Shown piece by piece: positions 38,001-53,000 of a DNA stretch of 64,000 nt. The notes beneath the pieces are model-generated. The model saw nothing but the letters and a program-made list of their open reading frames with translations. It did not search any database and was not told the DNA's origin. Both the position numbers and the translations under genes were made by a program. The stretch's first letter is position 1, and each line of letters starts with the position of its first letter. Origin of the DNA: Rallus limicola (taxonomy: Eukaryota; Chordata; Aves; Gruiformes; Rallidae); the NCBI GenBank assembly GCA_022605955.1, contig JAKCOZ010000003.1, positions 58,156,179 through 58,220,178 on the forward strand, in the 5' to 3' direction.

Positions 38001-41000
38001 TACTGATGCAGTTGTGTAAGAGTCTCAACATGCTTTCTGTAACTCAGTTCTGCTGAGACTTTTTCTGAAAGCTTCTTATAACTTAGCTTGACTTTGTGAA
38101 AATATATTTTAGAAAATATTTCACATGGGACTGAAATTGGTTCTCTCCCTCTTTCCCTCCCCAACTTTGCTTTGAGTGTGGGCTGGGAAATCAGAAATGT
38201 ACAAATAGTGTCTTTACCTTCCTTAAATTCATGTGTGCTGTGTTTTTTCCTATCAAGTGCTCAAAACATATCAGGATGTTGGAATCAGTGCTGGAAATGA
38301 AGTTTCTGAAGTTAGAAAAAACGACTCGCTCATGTCGGTTCCTGTGTCAGGTGCGGCTTCAATCTTTCTGTGCTTCATTTCTTGCTTGGGAAATCTATAA
38401 AATATTAGTATTTTAATATGGATTTTGTATATGAGGTATTTGAAACTAAACATGAAATAATTGTAATACTGTTTATGATATGTTCCTGTGAGACCTAATC
38501 TAGGTGATCTTGCTCTTGCAAGGGAGTGTTGGACTTAGATGATCTTTTGAGGTCCCTTCCAACCCCTTACATCCTGTGATTCTGTGAAGAAGATTTATTT
38601 TGGTTTGGGGTTTCTCCCCCAGTTTTATAAATCCTTGATAAATCGTACTACGTAGAATTCAGTATACCTAAGTATTTTCCCTGTAGTGCCAGGAGAGCAT
38701 ATCAATTCTAATCTGTCACCAAAATGAAAAATAATTTACTAAATTATTGTTAGAAGCAAACATAAATAAGTCTATTAAGGTATATTGTCTATTTTTAAAA
38801 GAAATATTAGTCAAATCTTTTCATAGCATGTCGAGAATGTAGACCTGTTTCCAAATAGTCTGACGTTTCACGGCCTTTACTGTAAATATAGTACTGATGA
38901 TTATTCTTTTCTCATAGAATCATCTAGTGCCCCTGAGGTACTACCAACAGACATGTATTTAAATCTGAAATTTCCCACTGAAGTGAACGAGACAACTTTA
39001 CCATCCATTCTGTCAGATGCCCCTGATTTGGTTAGTGATCCAATGTGTATATATATATATATATATGGCTAAAATGCATTTTTAGTATTCTCTTTATCTT
39101 ACCTCATGAATCTGGGTTCTTTATATATGGATGAGTCAGTTGTAGGGAAGATAACAGTTACTTTGACTCCAAAACGAAGTCTTTTCAACTCAAAGTGATA
39201 AGAGGTAAACACAGGAAATGGTTAAGAATATACTGTAAATAATGTGTGAAATTCCTCATGTGTATAATTCCTATGTATAAGTCTTCATAATCTTGTTCAG
39301 GATGGACATGAATATATTGATGTAGTTGATATTGAAGTCAGTGACATCCTTAACAATTTGCCCTTAACAACGATACCTGAGTCTACTGAAGAGATAGCCA
39401 CTGCGCAGCAAAATGAGAAGTTTGAAATTCCATCTACTTCTGTTGCTTATGCAATTCCACCCGAGGTGCTTCTGAATAAAGGTAAGACATTTCAGTTTTA
39501 AATAAGGAATGAAAAGCTGTATGTTTTTGTTGTAGTACTCTTACCTCCCAGAGAAAACTCGCAGCATTTCCCCAACTCACCTTCTGCATTTTTTTAGTCA
39601 AAAACATGTGTATGTGTGAGTTCTCTTGTGATGACTCATGTCTATTGAAACATACTATTAGATATAGCACAGATATGCCTAATTACTTGCAGTGCACTGT
39701 TGTGAGGTTGGTTTGTTTGTTTGTTTCAAGATGATCACTTGAAAGCTGTACTGAGCCAAGCGCAGAACAAAGATGAGAAGTTAGATTCTGCTGGAAGAGG
39801 TGTTACTTCGAATGTAGTACCTGAAGATGATGGAACTTTTCCTCCATCAGGGCTTCCACCCAAACTAACTGGCAAAGAATGTTTTTCCACAAAGCAGCAG
39901 GAAATGGATATGCAATTACAGCTGCTAGAAAACATGGCAGAAAATATGGAGAATTTCAGAAGTACCAAACTGGTGAGTTGTGACTGCCAGCTGTTGTTTC
40001 TGAAACAGTTATTTTTATAATTTCTTTCAGATAAAGACAAAATTTATGTTTTGGAAACATGTATTTTCAAGTCTGCTTGGTATATGTTGAGAGAAATTGT
40101 GAATGACACACAGTTCTTTGACATTTAGTGCAGCATCTTTTGGATGACATAGTTACTTTACAGTGGTCCAACTGCTGGCCAGAATTGTGATGTTCTTAAT
40201 GCATGGGCAGAATCTTTTAATTTCTCTGCAACTGGGAAAACAGAAGAGCGCAAAAGTTCAGGCTGAGCAGGAGACCCTTTTTGGCAAAGACTTCTGCAGA
40301 TATGCCTCTGCAGAATATTACCTGGCTATGTCTGGAACCTATTAATATTTTAAAATACTTGCATTTTTATTGTCTCTATAAATCTAGATAAAGAAATAAA
40401 ATAAATACATTTTGGCCATTGTGCATTCAGATGATACTATATATAATTCAAGAATTACTGTTTTATGACTGTGACAAAATTTATAATAAAAAGTAAAAAT
40501 TTTTCAAGATATTTACTTCTTAATACTCTATCCAGTTTAATTTGCCTAAAACTTCAGGCATGGCTAACTCTAGGTGTATTTGAAATGGAGAATGCTGGCA
40601 ATTATCTCACACTGATTTGACTTTTTTATTAAGTTTAGATCAAACTTGGAATGACTAATTAAGATGAGCCAGGAGGTTCTGATTTTTACCTAGCTAGTAA
40701 AAAAAAAAAAAATTTTCTTTCCATATCAAGAAAACTAAGTCAATTTCCAGTTCCTGTAGACTTGGCCTGATACAGAATGAATTCACTAGCACTGTGTAAT
40801 TCCATGGCATCTGCTTTTTGTATAATCATTTGAACCAAGTTTCCATTGTTTGTCCTTCCATATATTCACAGAAATGTAAGGACCTACACACAGTTATTGC
40901 ACTAAAGTGGATTATTTAATTGGTGATATCCTTTGTCAAGGTGATTACCAAGGCAGAGTTTTAAAATCCTCTAGTGAAAAAAAGTCTTCACGTAATCTTT

Positions 41001-44000
41001 CTTTGTTTCAGCATTTCAATGCATCTGAGTTTTAAAACTCTTGGGTATCTAGCCAAATTCTGAAAATAAATGAAATTTCTTCAGTACACACCAGTTGTCC
41101 ATTCCTTATATAAATATTTCTTAGGTATTAGAAAGCAGTTTTCAAGCCTATTTCTTGTAAGAATAACATTCAAGTAAATTGTCTCAATGTGGATTATTCA
41201 GTTTTAGATTTCACTTTCTAATTTTCCTGATTTGTGACTAGTACAAGAATAGTTCTATTTCAGTGTTTTTTAGATAAGACATATTGGAAAACTTCAGCTA
41301 TTTTTAAAATAATGTGATCAATAGAAGTAAAATTAATAAGGATAATACAGTTCATATGTATTTTTCTCAGAGGAAGGGTCCAGAAGATTAAACTCTTTAG
41401 ATTAATTGAATCTTCTCGATTCCTCGACTGTTTTCTTTGTTTTGAATTACGATACACCATTAAAATACATTTACAAGATTCTGAGGATAAAAATTTATTT
41501 AAAGAAAACATTTTGCTTGAATATCTGTCTCAGAAATACATTGAAGAATGTATAATTACTCAGTTTTTTGGGTTTCATTTATAGCTAGTGAAAATAATAG
41601 AAGATTTTGAAATGGCTGACAATTCAGACCTTGGTGCTTGTCATTCAATCCCTGAAGATGTTGGAATCATCAGTGATGGTATGTGTTCAGTAAACATTAA
41701 GGACAGTAAACTTGCAATTGAATATTAAAATTGCCTGACTTTTAATTTCTGCTTAAGTTTAATGGTATTCCAACAGGAGTTACTGAAATAGGCGCGAAAA
41801 ATAAAAAATAGGAGAAATAAAAGCAAAGGTAGGAAATCCAGATATCATGGGTGCTGTTTCAACAAAAATGAATTTTAAAATATCTGTATACTTTTATCTT
41901 TTTCAAAATGGTAATGCAGGACTTGTATATAGGGTTTTAAAAGATGATAGTATGTATTACTACTGTATCATAAAACCAAAACATGGTACTTACAAGTGCT
42001 TTGCTTGCTGACATAAAAATATATGAAATTTATCCTCAGCTTTCACTGTGTATATAAAGAAACTTACTTCATGCATCTTTAGTGGCTATTTAGTTGTAAT
42101 ATCTGCTGATTTTAATAAAAGCTTACATCAGTTTAAGTGCATTTTTTGGAGCTGATACACTGAATAATTTACTGCTTACATAGCAGTTAACTATATACTA
42201 CCTATTTACTTGTTGTTACTGTACTGTACCAAGAAGGAGCATACTGGGATACGTACTTCATAAGAAGTTTGTACACAGTAAAGTGTATAGTACTAAATCA
42301 TAGCTATGTCTATATACACAGGACTATATTTGAGATGTTCATTAGCCTCACACAGAATAACTCATAGTTTATTCTTTTTGTTCACGCGTATGTACCAGTT
42401 CTGTATATCACAGCTCTGATAGTACCCTTTCAGGGTGGCACAACTGATCTAGGTTCATGTCATTCTAGGTTTGAAAGAAAAACTAAATAAACCACTAACA
42501 AATATATCTGAGTGAGTTTATACACTATGGGTATTTGTCATTGGTCTATGCTAATTACTGTATTTATTAATTTTTTCATGGTATCAGAACATCACTTGAG
42601 GGGCATGATTTTTGAAGATGTTACAGATGATGAAAAGGAGAGCTTAAACTTGGAATGTGCTGTACCCAGTCATACCTCATTGGAATTACACTCTTCTGCC
42701 TCTGCAGTGTCTGCTTCTAACTTTCCCAGTGGCATAAAGTCATCTTCTGGTATAATCTTTACTGGTTATTTTCCCCTTTTCCTGCTTTTAAAAAGAATTG
42801 AACCTTTTCTTCCCCATGTAATACTTTCTCATTGCTGTTACACAGAATGTTATGTAACTCATAGCTCATAAAACACAGTTGTTAGTCTGTGTAGATTGTA
42901 TTATTTAGAATGGCTTCATGGATATGCATTCATAATGAAGTTATATATTTTTGTGATGGAACAGTATCACTAAGTTTTGAAAACATTTCATGGCACTGTT
43001 CAACATCTTTGCCAGTGACATGGATGCTGGGAGCAAGTGCACCCCCAGCATGTTTGCCAACCAACACCAAGCTGTGTGGTGAGGTCAACATGCTAGAGGG
43101 AAAGGACACCATCCTGAGGGACCTTGACAGGCTGGAGAGATGGGCCCATGCAAACTGCATGAAGTTCAACAAGTCCAAGTCCTGCATGTGGGTCAGCACA
43201 ATCCCAAGCACAGCTATAGGATGGGCAGAGAATGGTTGTAGAGAAGCCCTGAGGAGAAGGACTTGGGGTGCTGATTGACAACAAGCTCAACGTGAGCCAG
43301 CAGGGTGTGCTAACAGCTCAGAAGGCCAACTGTGGCCTGGGCTGCATCAAGAACAACATGGCCCGCAGATGGAGGGAGGGGATTCTGCCACTCTGCTCCT
43401 GTGGTACCCCACCTGGAGTACTGTGTCGAGCTCTGGTGTCCCCAGTACAGAAAGACATGAAACTGTTGGAGTGATTTCAGAGGAAGGCATGAAGATGCAC
43501 ATGGGGCTGGACCACCTTTCCTATGAAGATAGGCTGAGAGAGTTGGGCTTATTCAGTCTGGAGAAGAGAAGGCTTCAGAGGGACTTAATTATGGCCTACC
43601 AATAGGAAAGTGGGAGAGAGACTTAATTATGGTCTACCTACAGGAAGGTGGGAGAGGGACTGTTTACCAGGGAATGTCGGTAGGGCAAGAGGCAGTGGCT
43701 TCAAGCTGAAACCAGGTAGGTTTGGATAAGATGTTAGGAAGAAATTATTTGCTGTGAGGGTGGTGAAGCCCTGGCACAGGTTCCCCAGAGAGGCTGTGGA
43801 AGCCTCATCCTTGGCAGGTTGGATGGGGCTTTGGGCAACCTGGTCTAGTGAAGGTGTCCCTGCCCATGGCAGGGAGGTTGGTACTAGGTGATCTTTGAGG
43901 TCCCTTCTAGCCCAAATCTGTGAATCTTTATTATCCTTGCAGTCAATTACATGCTCACTCACAGGTCACTAAGCTTATGTACAATATTAATTTATCTTTA

Positions 44001-47000
44001 ATGTCAACATATTCAGGTTGATACATTTCAGTATTTTATTCCACAGGCTGTTTAATATATGTATTATTAGTTCGTGTATAAGTGCAAAGCCTTCATTAAC
44101 AAAGGCTGTTTCTCTTTCAGGCCTTCACACACATGGAGATCTATGTGATAGGTATGTTTGAAAAATCTGTTTACTTTGAACTACTATCCAGAAGAGTTCT
44201 GTCAAGGTGGAACTATCAATTACATAAAAATCTAGGCATGCCTTTTCGAACTCAGTGAAGGCCTTTTCCTTAGCTATTTTCAGGCATTTACTCTGACTTT
44301 GGTAGTTCCTGTTATATTTACTTTACGCAAAAGCTGCAGAACCATTCCAAGTTGCTTTCTAGTTACAAGTAGCAAGAGGTGTTAATGTAGATGCTCTGTG
44401 GTCTGTGTGCATTAGTTAGTTTTCCCTTTTCCAGAATGCTGGTTTTTAACAAGCACATGTAACTGCTGCTAGTAGTTATCTACTAGGCCAGCTATCACCA
44501 GAAAGATTTTGAAGTGAACGGTGTAAAGCAAGAAACCAAAGACTTCAAAGTTCAAATGTACTTAAGAATGAAATAAAATGGTCTGACATACCTGGGTTTT
44601 ATTACTGTTACCTGCTGTTAGTCTTCTGTATCCAGTTGTGCAGTAGAAAGCTGGATTCCCTTTCTTCCTGGTTATTCTCCTCCATTGACCACCTTTTACT
44701 TTCTTATTTGAAGCATAGCAGCAAACTGAATGTTTTCGTTTATTTTAAAGCATTTTAAATCCATTTTAAATTAAACTACTTGTTGTGATTGAAGTTGATG
44801 AGGAAGTGATTGCATTAACTTTGAGGATGGATATGTAGCAGTAAAATAGCACATGGTGATTTTTATCCAGAGGGAATACCTTGAAACAGGTGTAGTTTGT
44901 AATCATAAACTACATGAGATTTTTATTTTTGAGGGCAACTTATGAAGAGAGGAGAGAGATGGCTAGAATTTAGGCAGAACTGTTCTGACAGACTGATTCT
45001 TGCTCAGTGGTCACTGTGAGTTGGGGTTCCTGAAACTGGCAGCATCCCTCAGGTGTATGTCAGTATGGGCAACAGTGCAAACCCTGTCTGTGCTCCTGGC
45101 CCTCTGTGCTCAGCCACAGAAGGCTCAGGAGCCTCCTCTGAGCCAGCAATGTTCATGGAGCCCAGTGGAGCACAGGCAGTTCTGTTTTGGATGGGGCCAC
45201 ATTTTTAGATGGTTGATTTTTTGTTTGGTTGCTGCAGTACCCCTGAAGTTAGTCAGGCCTTGCTCATCCTGTCCCATTTTCACTGGGAACATATAAAGTT
45301 AGCTAATGTGGTGACAGCAAAACTAAGGTGGTGGCTGGTAACTTTAGAAAGGGCAGATCTACATACATTTTCCAGGTGTTGTTTGTGTGCACTAACACAG
45401 TGACATGTAGGGGAAAGAAAAATCAGTCCAAAGGCTTCTGTTAACAGAACCTGAGTATTCTTGGTTTAAGTGTAAAAGGAAGGATTTTAGCTGCTTGTTC
45501 TTACAGGCATGTTCTGCTTTAAATCAGTAACATTGCTTTTCCCCCTGTCTGACTTTAAGCTCTTTAGAAGATCCCCTGCACATGACTGGTCTGAGTGGTG
45601 TTACTGACATCATTAAGGATCTTGTAGAAGGTGATGTGTCTCCAGCAGAACTGGGCTTAACAAAAATGCAAGCCAAGAAAATCTCTAGGTAATAACATGG
45701 CTGTTTTTTATCATGTGTTAGTTAAATAATTTTAACACTGCATAGTATTCCCATAGCTCACACCCTGTCAACAGTGGAAGCAAGCATGTGATCAGAGTTG
45801 ATGTTAATGGGACTAGTATTAGAACTGTTACTGGCAATTGTTGTGCAATGTAATGATTGTGTTTTATTATTCTGGTTTCAAAATTCTTTCCTTCCTACTT
45901 GTTTATTCCTTCTACCAGGTATAGGCTGGAGCCTAACTCTGTATATACATCAGGTTGCAGTTCAGGTGAGGGGTCTGGAGCCTTAAAGCAGTTCTGAAAG
46001 ACACAATAGAAATCTCCTGTTGGTGCAAAGCAGCTTCACAGCTTCTGGCCCCAGACTCCAGCTTGTCATGCTCTCCTCCCTGCTAGAGATGTCTACACCT
46101 TCATGAGTGTCACTATAGCTGTGTTCTTTCCTCAGATAGGTTGAAATTACAGCTGTTTGTGATACCAGTTGCTTATAAGGCAAAAATACAGCTGTTAAGG
46201 ATGCCAAACAATCTCTTTTGTTGTTGCAACAGTCCACACCACACTGATACTTGTTTCAGGGTGTTGTAGTGACAGTTCTAGTGACACCAGAGTGTAGTGC
46301 TCTGGTTTACTTGTTCTGACATTTATTTGAATTGTAAAACAAGTTCAGGTCATAACATCCTTGTGATCCTTTGAGAATTCCACAGAAGTCACTAATGTTA
46401 TCTGGATTGTTTTGTTAAGTTACGTGAATATTTTAAAAATTACTGAAAACTTCTGAAACATATTCAAGTAGTATCTAATCAAACCTCTCTGAAGAGCTAA
46501 AGACAACTCAGTTTCACATACATACTTTCAGATATGACTGAATACTTCTGATAACGATACTTCCCTTTGCCATAAGTAAATCACTTTCAAGTGTATCAAA
46601 GCCTCTTCTAATCCCTTCAAGGCTTTTAATGCTTCAATCCATAATCTTTCAGATGAACTTCAGCTACTAGAGACACCTTATTTTGCAACACTCATACATT
46701 CTGTTTTCTAGAATTATTAGTGCCTGCCAGTCTTGAAAATGAGAGAGGTGGCTTACTTTAAAGACTATTGCAAAGTGAATTAATATTTCTGAAGAACTCT
46801 GAGGGTGAAGTTATGCTAGCATTTCATATTTACTGTGTTTTTCTGTTGTTAGTATTCCAATTTTGTGGTTTTAAAGTTACTTTCTACAGACTTCTGAAGG
46901 AACTCGTAGGTTGAAGAGAGGGAACAAAAAGGATAATAGTATCTCACTGGTCTTGTTTTTTCTTTTTGGAAAAACTTTAAAATGAAAGATCAAAGCAAAA

Positions 47001-50000
47001 TGACTTGCAGATGTTTCTGTGCCTGATAACTTATAAAGACAATAACAGGTAGACCACTCTTGGTCCTACTGTCTGAATGTACTTGTGCCCTGGTTTCGGC
47101 GAGGATAGAGTTAATTTCTTTCTAGCAGCAGGTGTAATGCCATGTTTGGGACTCAGGATGAGAGCAGTGCTGATAAACCACTGATGGTTGCCAAGCAGTC
47201 AAGGGCTTTCCAGTTGTTCATATTGCTCTGCTAACAAGAAGGGAGGGGACACAGCCAGGATAGGTGACCCAAACTGGCCAAAGAGGGTATTCCATGACAG
47301 TTAGATTACGCTCAGCATAAAAGGGGAACTGGTGGGGTTAGGAGCAGGCAGCTCCAGGGTGTGCAGTTTTGTGGATGGTCCAGTTTTAGAACAGCTCTGA
47401 GCTCTACGGCCTGAGTTGTGTGGGTCAGTGAGAAACTGCATTGTGTAGCACCAGTCTCACATATTTTGCTATAGAGTCCTGTTGTTATTATTATTACATC
47501 TTTGTGCTATCCCAGTAAACTGTCCTTATGCCCACCCATGAGGTTTTGGTTTCTTGGGTTTTCTTTCCCTCCTTTCCCTTTCCCTCACATGCTCCCTCTT
47601 AAAGAACAAATGACCGCGTGGTGCCCAGCTCTCAGCTGGGGCAAAACCACAAGTTGGCAAATAAAAGAAAAAAATTAGGAAATATCCTGGAAATTACTTG
47701 TGTGCCAGAATTTTTTGAAGTAAAAATTGGAAGATTTCTCCATTGTTTGTTACTTATGCTTCCAGCTGAGTCAGCATTATAAAAGGATTGCAGCATTTTT
47801 GTTACATGATGTGTAGTTGTCATTGTTTGCGATGTAAGGGATGTGCTGGGTTATTTCCCATTTACATCTGCTCTCAGGGTTCATGACTCTGCTGCTGGAC
47901 ATTCTAAAAAAACAGAAAAGGAGAAGAAAGAGATACAGGCATGGATGAAAAGAAAGCAAAAGGAAAGAATGAGAGAATATGTGAGGAAACTGGATGAACA
48001 AAGACAGAAGGAGCATAATCCATTCAATCCAAGAAAGAATACGGTAAGAGTTATGGGTGTCTTGAAGAGTGATTGTTAACTACTGTACAAGTGCTGATTG
48101 TGCAGGTTAGATAACATAAAGGCTGTTGGGGCAGTGTCCTATTTTAATGATGGATTTTTATATGTATAATTTTATTTTATTGGAGCCGGACATAGTTGTA
48201 TCAGAAATGATTAGTAAGTAACCATGCCAGCTTCTCACAGGCTGCAGTAATGACAATTGGCTTCAGGTTGCAATTCTGCCCTGTCCCTCAGGGCTAGATG
48301 CAGGAGGTATAGTCCCATAACTGTAATGGAAATACCAGTAACGTTTCCTGCATTGTAATGGAAATAACTGAAGGGGAAAAACGGTACAAAAGTAGTTCAG
48401 ACATAATTTTCCAATCAGTATCAAGTTTTAAAGTATGCATTTGTGACCCCCAGGATCTGAAAAGGCACTGCTGAGTCAGGGGAAGCTCCAGGGTTATAGG
48501 AGATAAAACTATGAAAAACATTATTTCCTCTATTTTAAAGCAGTCTTTCAGTGTTCAATCCTTCTGCTCTTTTGTACACATGTAGAAAGAAAGGATCAAG
48601 GAAAAACAGGTCCTGCTTCTTTCCCTCTCCTGTGTTCCTAACCCATAAATATATACTAAATGTTTTCATTATAGATTTTTCTTGTGAAATAGTTTTAAAA
48701 GAAAGCATTAAAAAATACAGATTGTACTCTAGCAAACACAGGTCAGAGTGCAAACTTACCCTGATCTTTAATTTAATTACTTTTAGGAACATGATTAATT
48801 TTTAGGAAACTGAAGGTAAGGCCATTTGAATCTTTGAGTTTGACAATGAAGGCATCTTCTTAGGAATGTTACTATTTTATTTAAGCATATGAGATATGGA
48901 AGGTGTGACTGCAAGCTTTCAGAGTATTTTAAGAGAATGGAAGTTTATAGATAGGATCTTACCTGAATTTCTTGGTTGGGCCATGTAATTTTATATTGTT
49001 TTTCATTCTTGAGAGTGTCTTAAACAGTAACTCTCAAGTCAAATAAGTCTTCATTTTGATAATGAGAGATTAGAATGAGACCACCATTCAGAGTAAGTTA
49101 ATGATTGCTGTCCTTTTTTGCACAGCATTGTAGTCTCACTTCAAAGGATATTAGATTATTCCAGAAGAAGAAAGAAGAAAAAGACAAGTAAGTTGCTATA
49201 AATTAACTTGTGGTATTCTTATGTATATATGAATCTTCATGATTTAAGGAGGAGGTAGTTTTAACTGTCTTGTCAATGAAACTTAAGATATGCATGGCAT
49301 TCCAACCAAAAGCATAAATAATTTGTTTGCTTTATCATTTTGGAAAACTCTGAACACATTTTATTGTTTGACTGTATTTTTCACTTCCAAAATAGCATTT
49401 TTGGGTTGTTTTTTTTTTTCCTCTTCCCCAACATTGACTCATTCATTCTGTCAAACCAGTGTTAATAAATGTTTCAGCTTTTGCTAATGATCTGTAAAGG
49501 ATTAGTATATCTTCTTTGAAATTGCAAAAGTATGTTGTCTGTTCTGGCTGCCATGTGGCTTTACAAGACTCAGAAGCCAACCTCAATTAAGTGAGTGATA
49601 GAATGAGTTAATATATAATATATAATTTTTCCACAGAGCCCTGTTATCCGAGCATCACAATATGAGAATATCACAAGCACTCTCCCTGATGAATGAAATG
49701 TTAGCTGAAACAGAGGTGTTACCTGCAAAAGAGCACAGACCATTGTCCAGGACAAGATCAACCCAAGAGCACAGAAAAAGGCATATGGCATCTACTAAAG
49801 GGTAATAACTTTGAGCATTACACTTGCTCTAATATATTGGTATTTTTACAGCACTTCAGACTTGTCTGCAGTTCTGTAGCCAGTTGCTATAGGATTAGCA
49901 TGAGAGAAGCTTTATATTCTAGCAGAGCCAAAGATAAACTTTCTCTTGGTGAGAGGAGGCTTAAATTGCTGTGTCAGCCTTCTTTCAGCCAGTAGTGCAC

Positions 50001-53000
50001 ATATTGGAGGGATCCTTAAAATTGCCTTTTGGAGCACAGAGTAAGCCAGCTCTAGAGTCAGAGCTGTAATTGATGTCCTCATCCATTCCCCTCAGCCCCA
50101 ATTCCACTCACAGCCAGCAACATAGTTACAGGTACAAGGAGCAGCTAGTAACAAGCAAGAAGCAAGTAGAAATACTTCTCTGTATGCATATAGACTATGC
50201 TAGATTACTCTCTTCTAATTTTTTTCATTACCTAGAATTTTACTGGTTCTTCCTTTTGAATTTTGGTGCTTATTGCCTTTTGAGGAGATTATGGTATTTG
50301 AGTATTATAAATTGGTGAATTTATTCTAATTGAATAGATTAATTTGCATTAATATCACATGTGTCTGTATGTAATCCAGGTGTATATTGCAGTATGAATT
50401 TTCTTCTATATACAGTTTTATGTTTTCTAGGTAATCCTGTAACTTCCAGGCTTAAATATTTCTGCATCTCTTTAGTAGGCAAAGTTGCAGGACAGAGTTA
50501 TTAAACAGAATGTTGTCAGTGCTTTATTGAGCCTACTGGTGGTTTCCAAAGGCTGTTTAAAAAAGACTGGCCCTGCCATACCCAGAAACACTAAGGAACA
50601 TCATGCAGGAAGCCACCTTATGAGTGGCAGTAACTTATTAAGTTTCATTGGACCTAAACTACCTCTTTATAAAGGCAGTTTGATCTCTCTTTACTGTGAT
50701 TGCCAACAGTTCTGATCCTGGTGAGGCTCGCTGACCCCTCAAGCAGCATGTGATTCTGATCCTCAGTTAAGTGGGCTGAAGGTGATTTCTGTGGCCTTTT
50801 TACCTTATCCAAATAAAGCTCTGTTAGATCTAGGTTGTGTGGAGGAATGGTACGTGATAGTATTTGGGCTCTGTTGTTGTTTTTGTTTGTTTTCATATTG
50901 CAGAGGGCTTCTGAGCAGTCCAGTTATGTCAGAAGGGAGCAGAATTGCAGCCAAACGCAGCTGTGGTCATAAAGTACAACGCTTCACCCCAACACTTGGT
51001 TTCACACAGTCCAGGGGTAAGAACAGAACTTTCTTAATGAAGGCATATACATTATCCTTCATATAATAGGAAGATGATCTTCACAGTACTCCTGGATTTT
51101 GGGTGGGAGGAACTTTAATAATACCTGTGTAGATAGTCAGATTTATGGTCCTGAAGGTTTCTTGTCCTGAGACTTTTAGTGCTGTCACTGACCTGCTAAA
51201 TGATGAGACTTGCTTTTCCTTATAATCTCTTTCTAAATCCAAAGTAGCTTGATTTGCCATAGCAAGAGTACACGTGGTCAAGCAAGCAAGCTCACAGATG
51301 AAAATTTTGAAGTATCTTCTGAGTACTTTTGATCTACTGCACCTAATGGAGGAAGTGCTTTCTCTGACTTTCCAGGAAATGCTGGTATTGTCCGACAGAA
51401 AAGTCCTTCCAGAGGAAGAATGAGGAATGCTGCAAGCTGTGCTGTTAACTCTAGGCACTGTAAGTTACAAAGAGCAACGGCATAGTTCAGATGCGTAGTA
51501 CAGGGGAGAACTAAGACACACAGAACCAATTTCAGACTACGTCCTGGGTACAATTTATGCAACACAGACCTCAGATACAGAATTTGTTTAGAAGAATAAA
51601 AATCATTTTTTCCCCCATGTAACAACCACTTTTCCATTAGAAACTCATGAAATCACCTTTGTTTACCTGAGGTTTTAGCCAGATGGTAGTTCCAAGATTA
51701 GTGAAGCAGATGTGCTAGATTTCAGCAATTTCCTGACATGGGCATCATGAGTCATGAGGGCAAAAGGATTTCAGTCTCTCTGTCAGCTGGAACCCACAGG
51801 GAGAGTTAGATAGCTCTGCAGTGCACAAGTATCATGCCTCTCCCTTACCTTGCTATGCTGCTTACTTTCTGAGCCCTTTAAAGTATGATCTCTCTTTGCT
51901 ACACCTCTATAGAGTATCTCTTTAAGATACTATTTATTAGAATGTCAGAGCAGAAGAATTTATGACTTATCTTTAAAAATAAAAGGTTGGATTTCAATGA
52001 TCTTTTTTCTCCATTCCTGTCTGTGTAGAACTGGAACCACAGAAGTTTCCTCACATAAATGTTTCCTCCTGATTAAATTCTTTACAGATGCAGGATTACA
52101 AGAGCAGAGTTTCTGGTCATACAGAAGAGAATTGAGGAAAGAATTAGTCTGGAACTTAGGAAATACTGTGGGTTGATTCCTTTTTCCTTTATCCCAGAAT
52201 TACACTAGTGGCATAGTAGAGATCCTGTTTGGGTAGTCAGTTTGTTGGCAATGCAGGAAAGGGAGACAAGCAATAGTAAGCAGGTAGGCATTGTTGCTGA
52301 ATAAGTCACTCACCTCTGTGTGTGTGGAAAGTCATCTCTTCCTCCTTCCCATGCATCTTCTTTTTAAACTCTAAATACAGGTTGATCTTTCTCTGATTTC
52401 ATGTTACCTTCTTGTATCTGTATTCTATTACTATAAGGATTCCACTGCAGTTCCCTGTCTTGTAAGAGGCACAAATACTGCACTTACATAGTTTAATTCC
52501 TCTACCAAATGATGTAGCAATGTCCCTTCTTGTAGATAACACTATAGGACCTGGATGCTGTAGGCACCTTGCATACTCCTGTTCCATTCTGTGGTCTCCC
52601 CTGGGAAGCCTGTGAGGCTGGAATGGACCAGCAGCCTTTTTTTGCCACAACCCCACATTGTTTCTAGACAACAGAGCTTTATGTGTTTATATCTGTTCAT
52701 GCAGCTTCTGTTCTTAGGACTTGAAGCTTCTGCTGTTGGAGAAGTTTCAAGGTACTCAGAAGAAAACAGCAAGAAACATTACAGTGCTATGGTTGGCTTG
52801 TTTTCTCTCCTCAGCTGAAGAGTGTGGAGTAAGTGGAACCTCAAAGCAAAAGCCTGCACGTGTTGCCACCGCAGTTCAGACAGAAGATGTTGATGAAGAG
52901 TCTGATCGAGACGTGGTGAGTCCGTGGACTGTGCCTGAGGATGTGCGAAGAATACTTGAAGATACTCATGACTCCTTGTTTCAGGTAGGATGTCTGCTTA

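Larger units (their letters stand above)
39973..47877 (+). other. CPLANE1: Introns between exons 38 and 43
   Basis: Introns 39973-41584, 41679-42587, 42750-44120, 44152-45559 and 45689-47877. They hold the CR1 at 42988 and the solo LTR at 47086. A somewhat GC-richer patch at about 45000-45350 is unassigned. The rest is plain intron. Confidence 0.75.
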
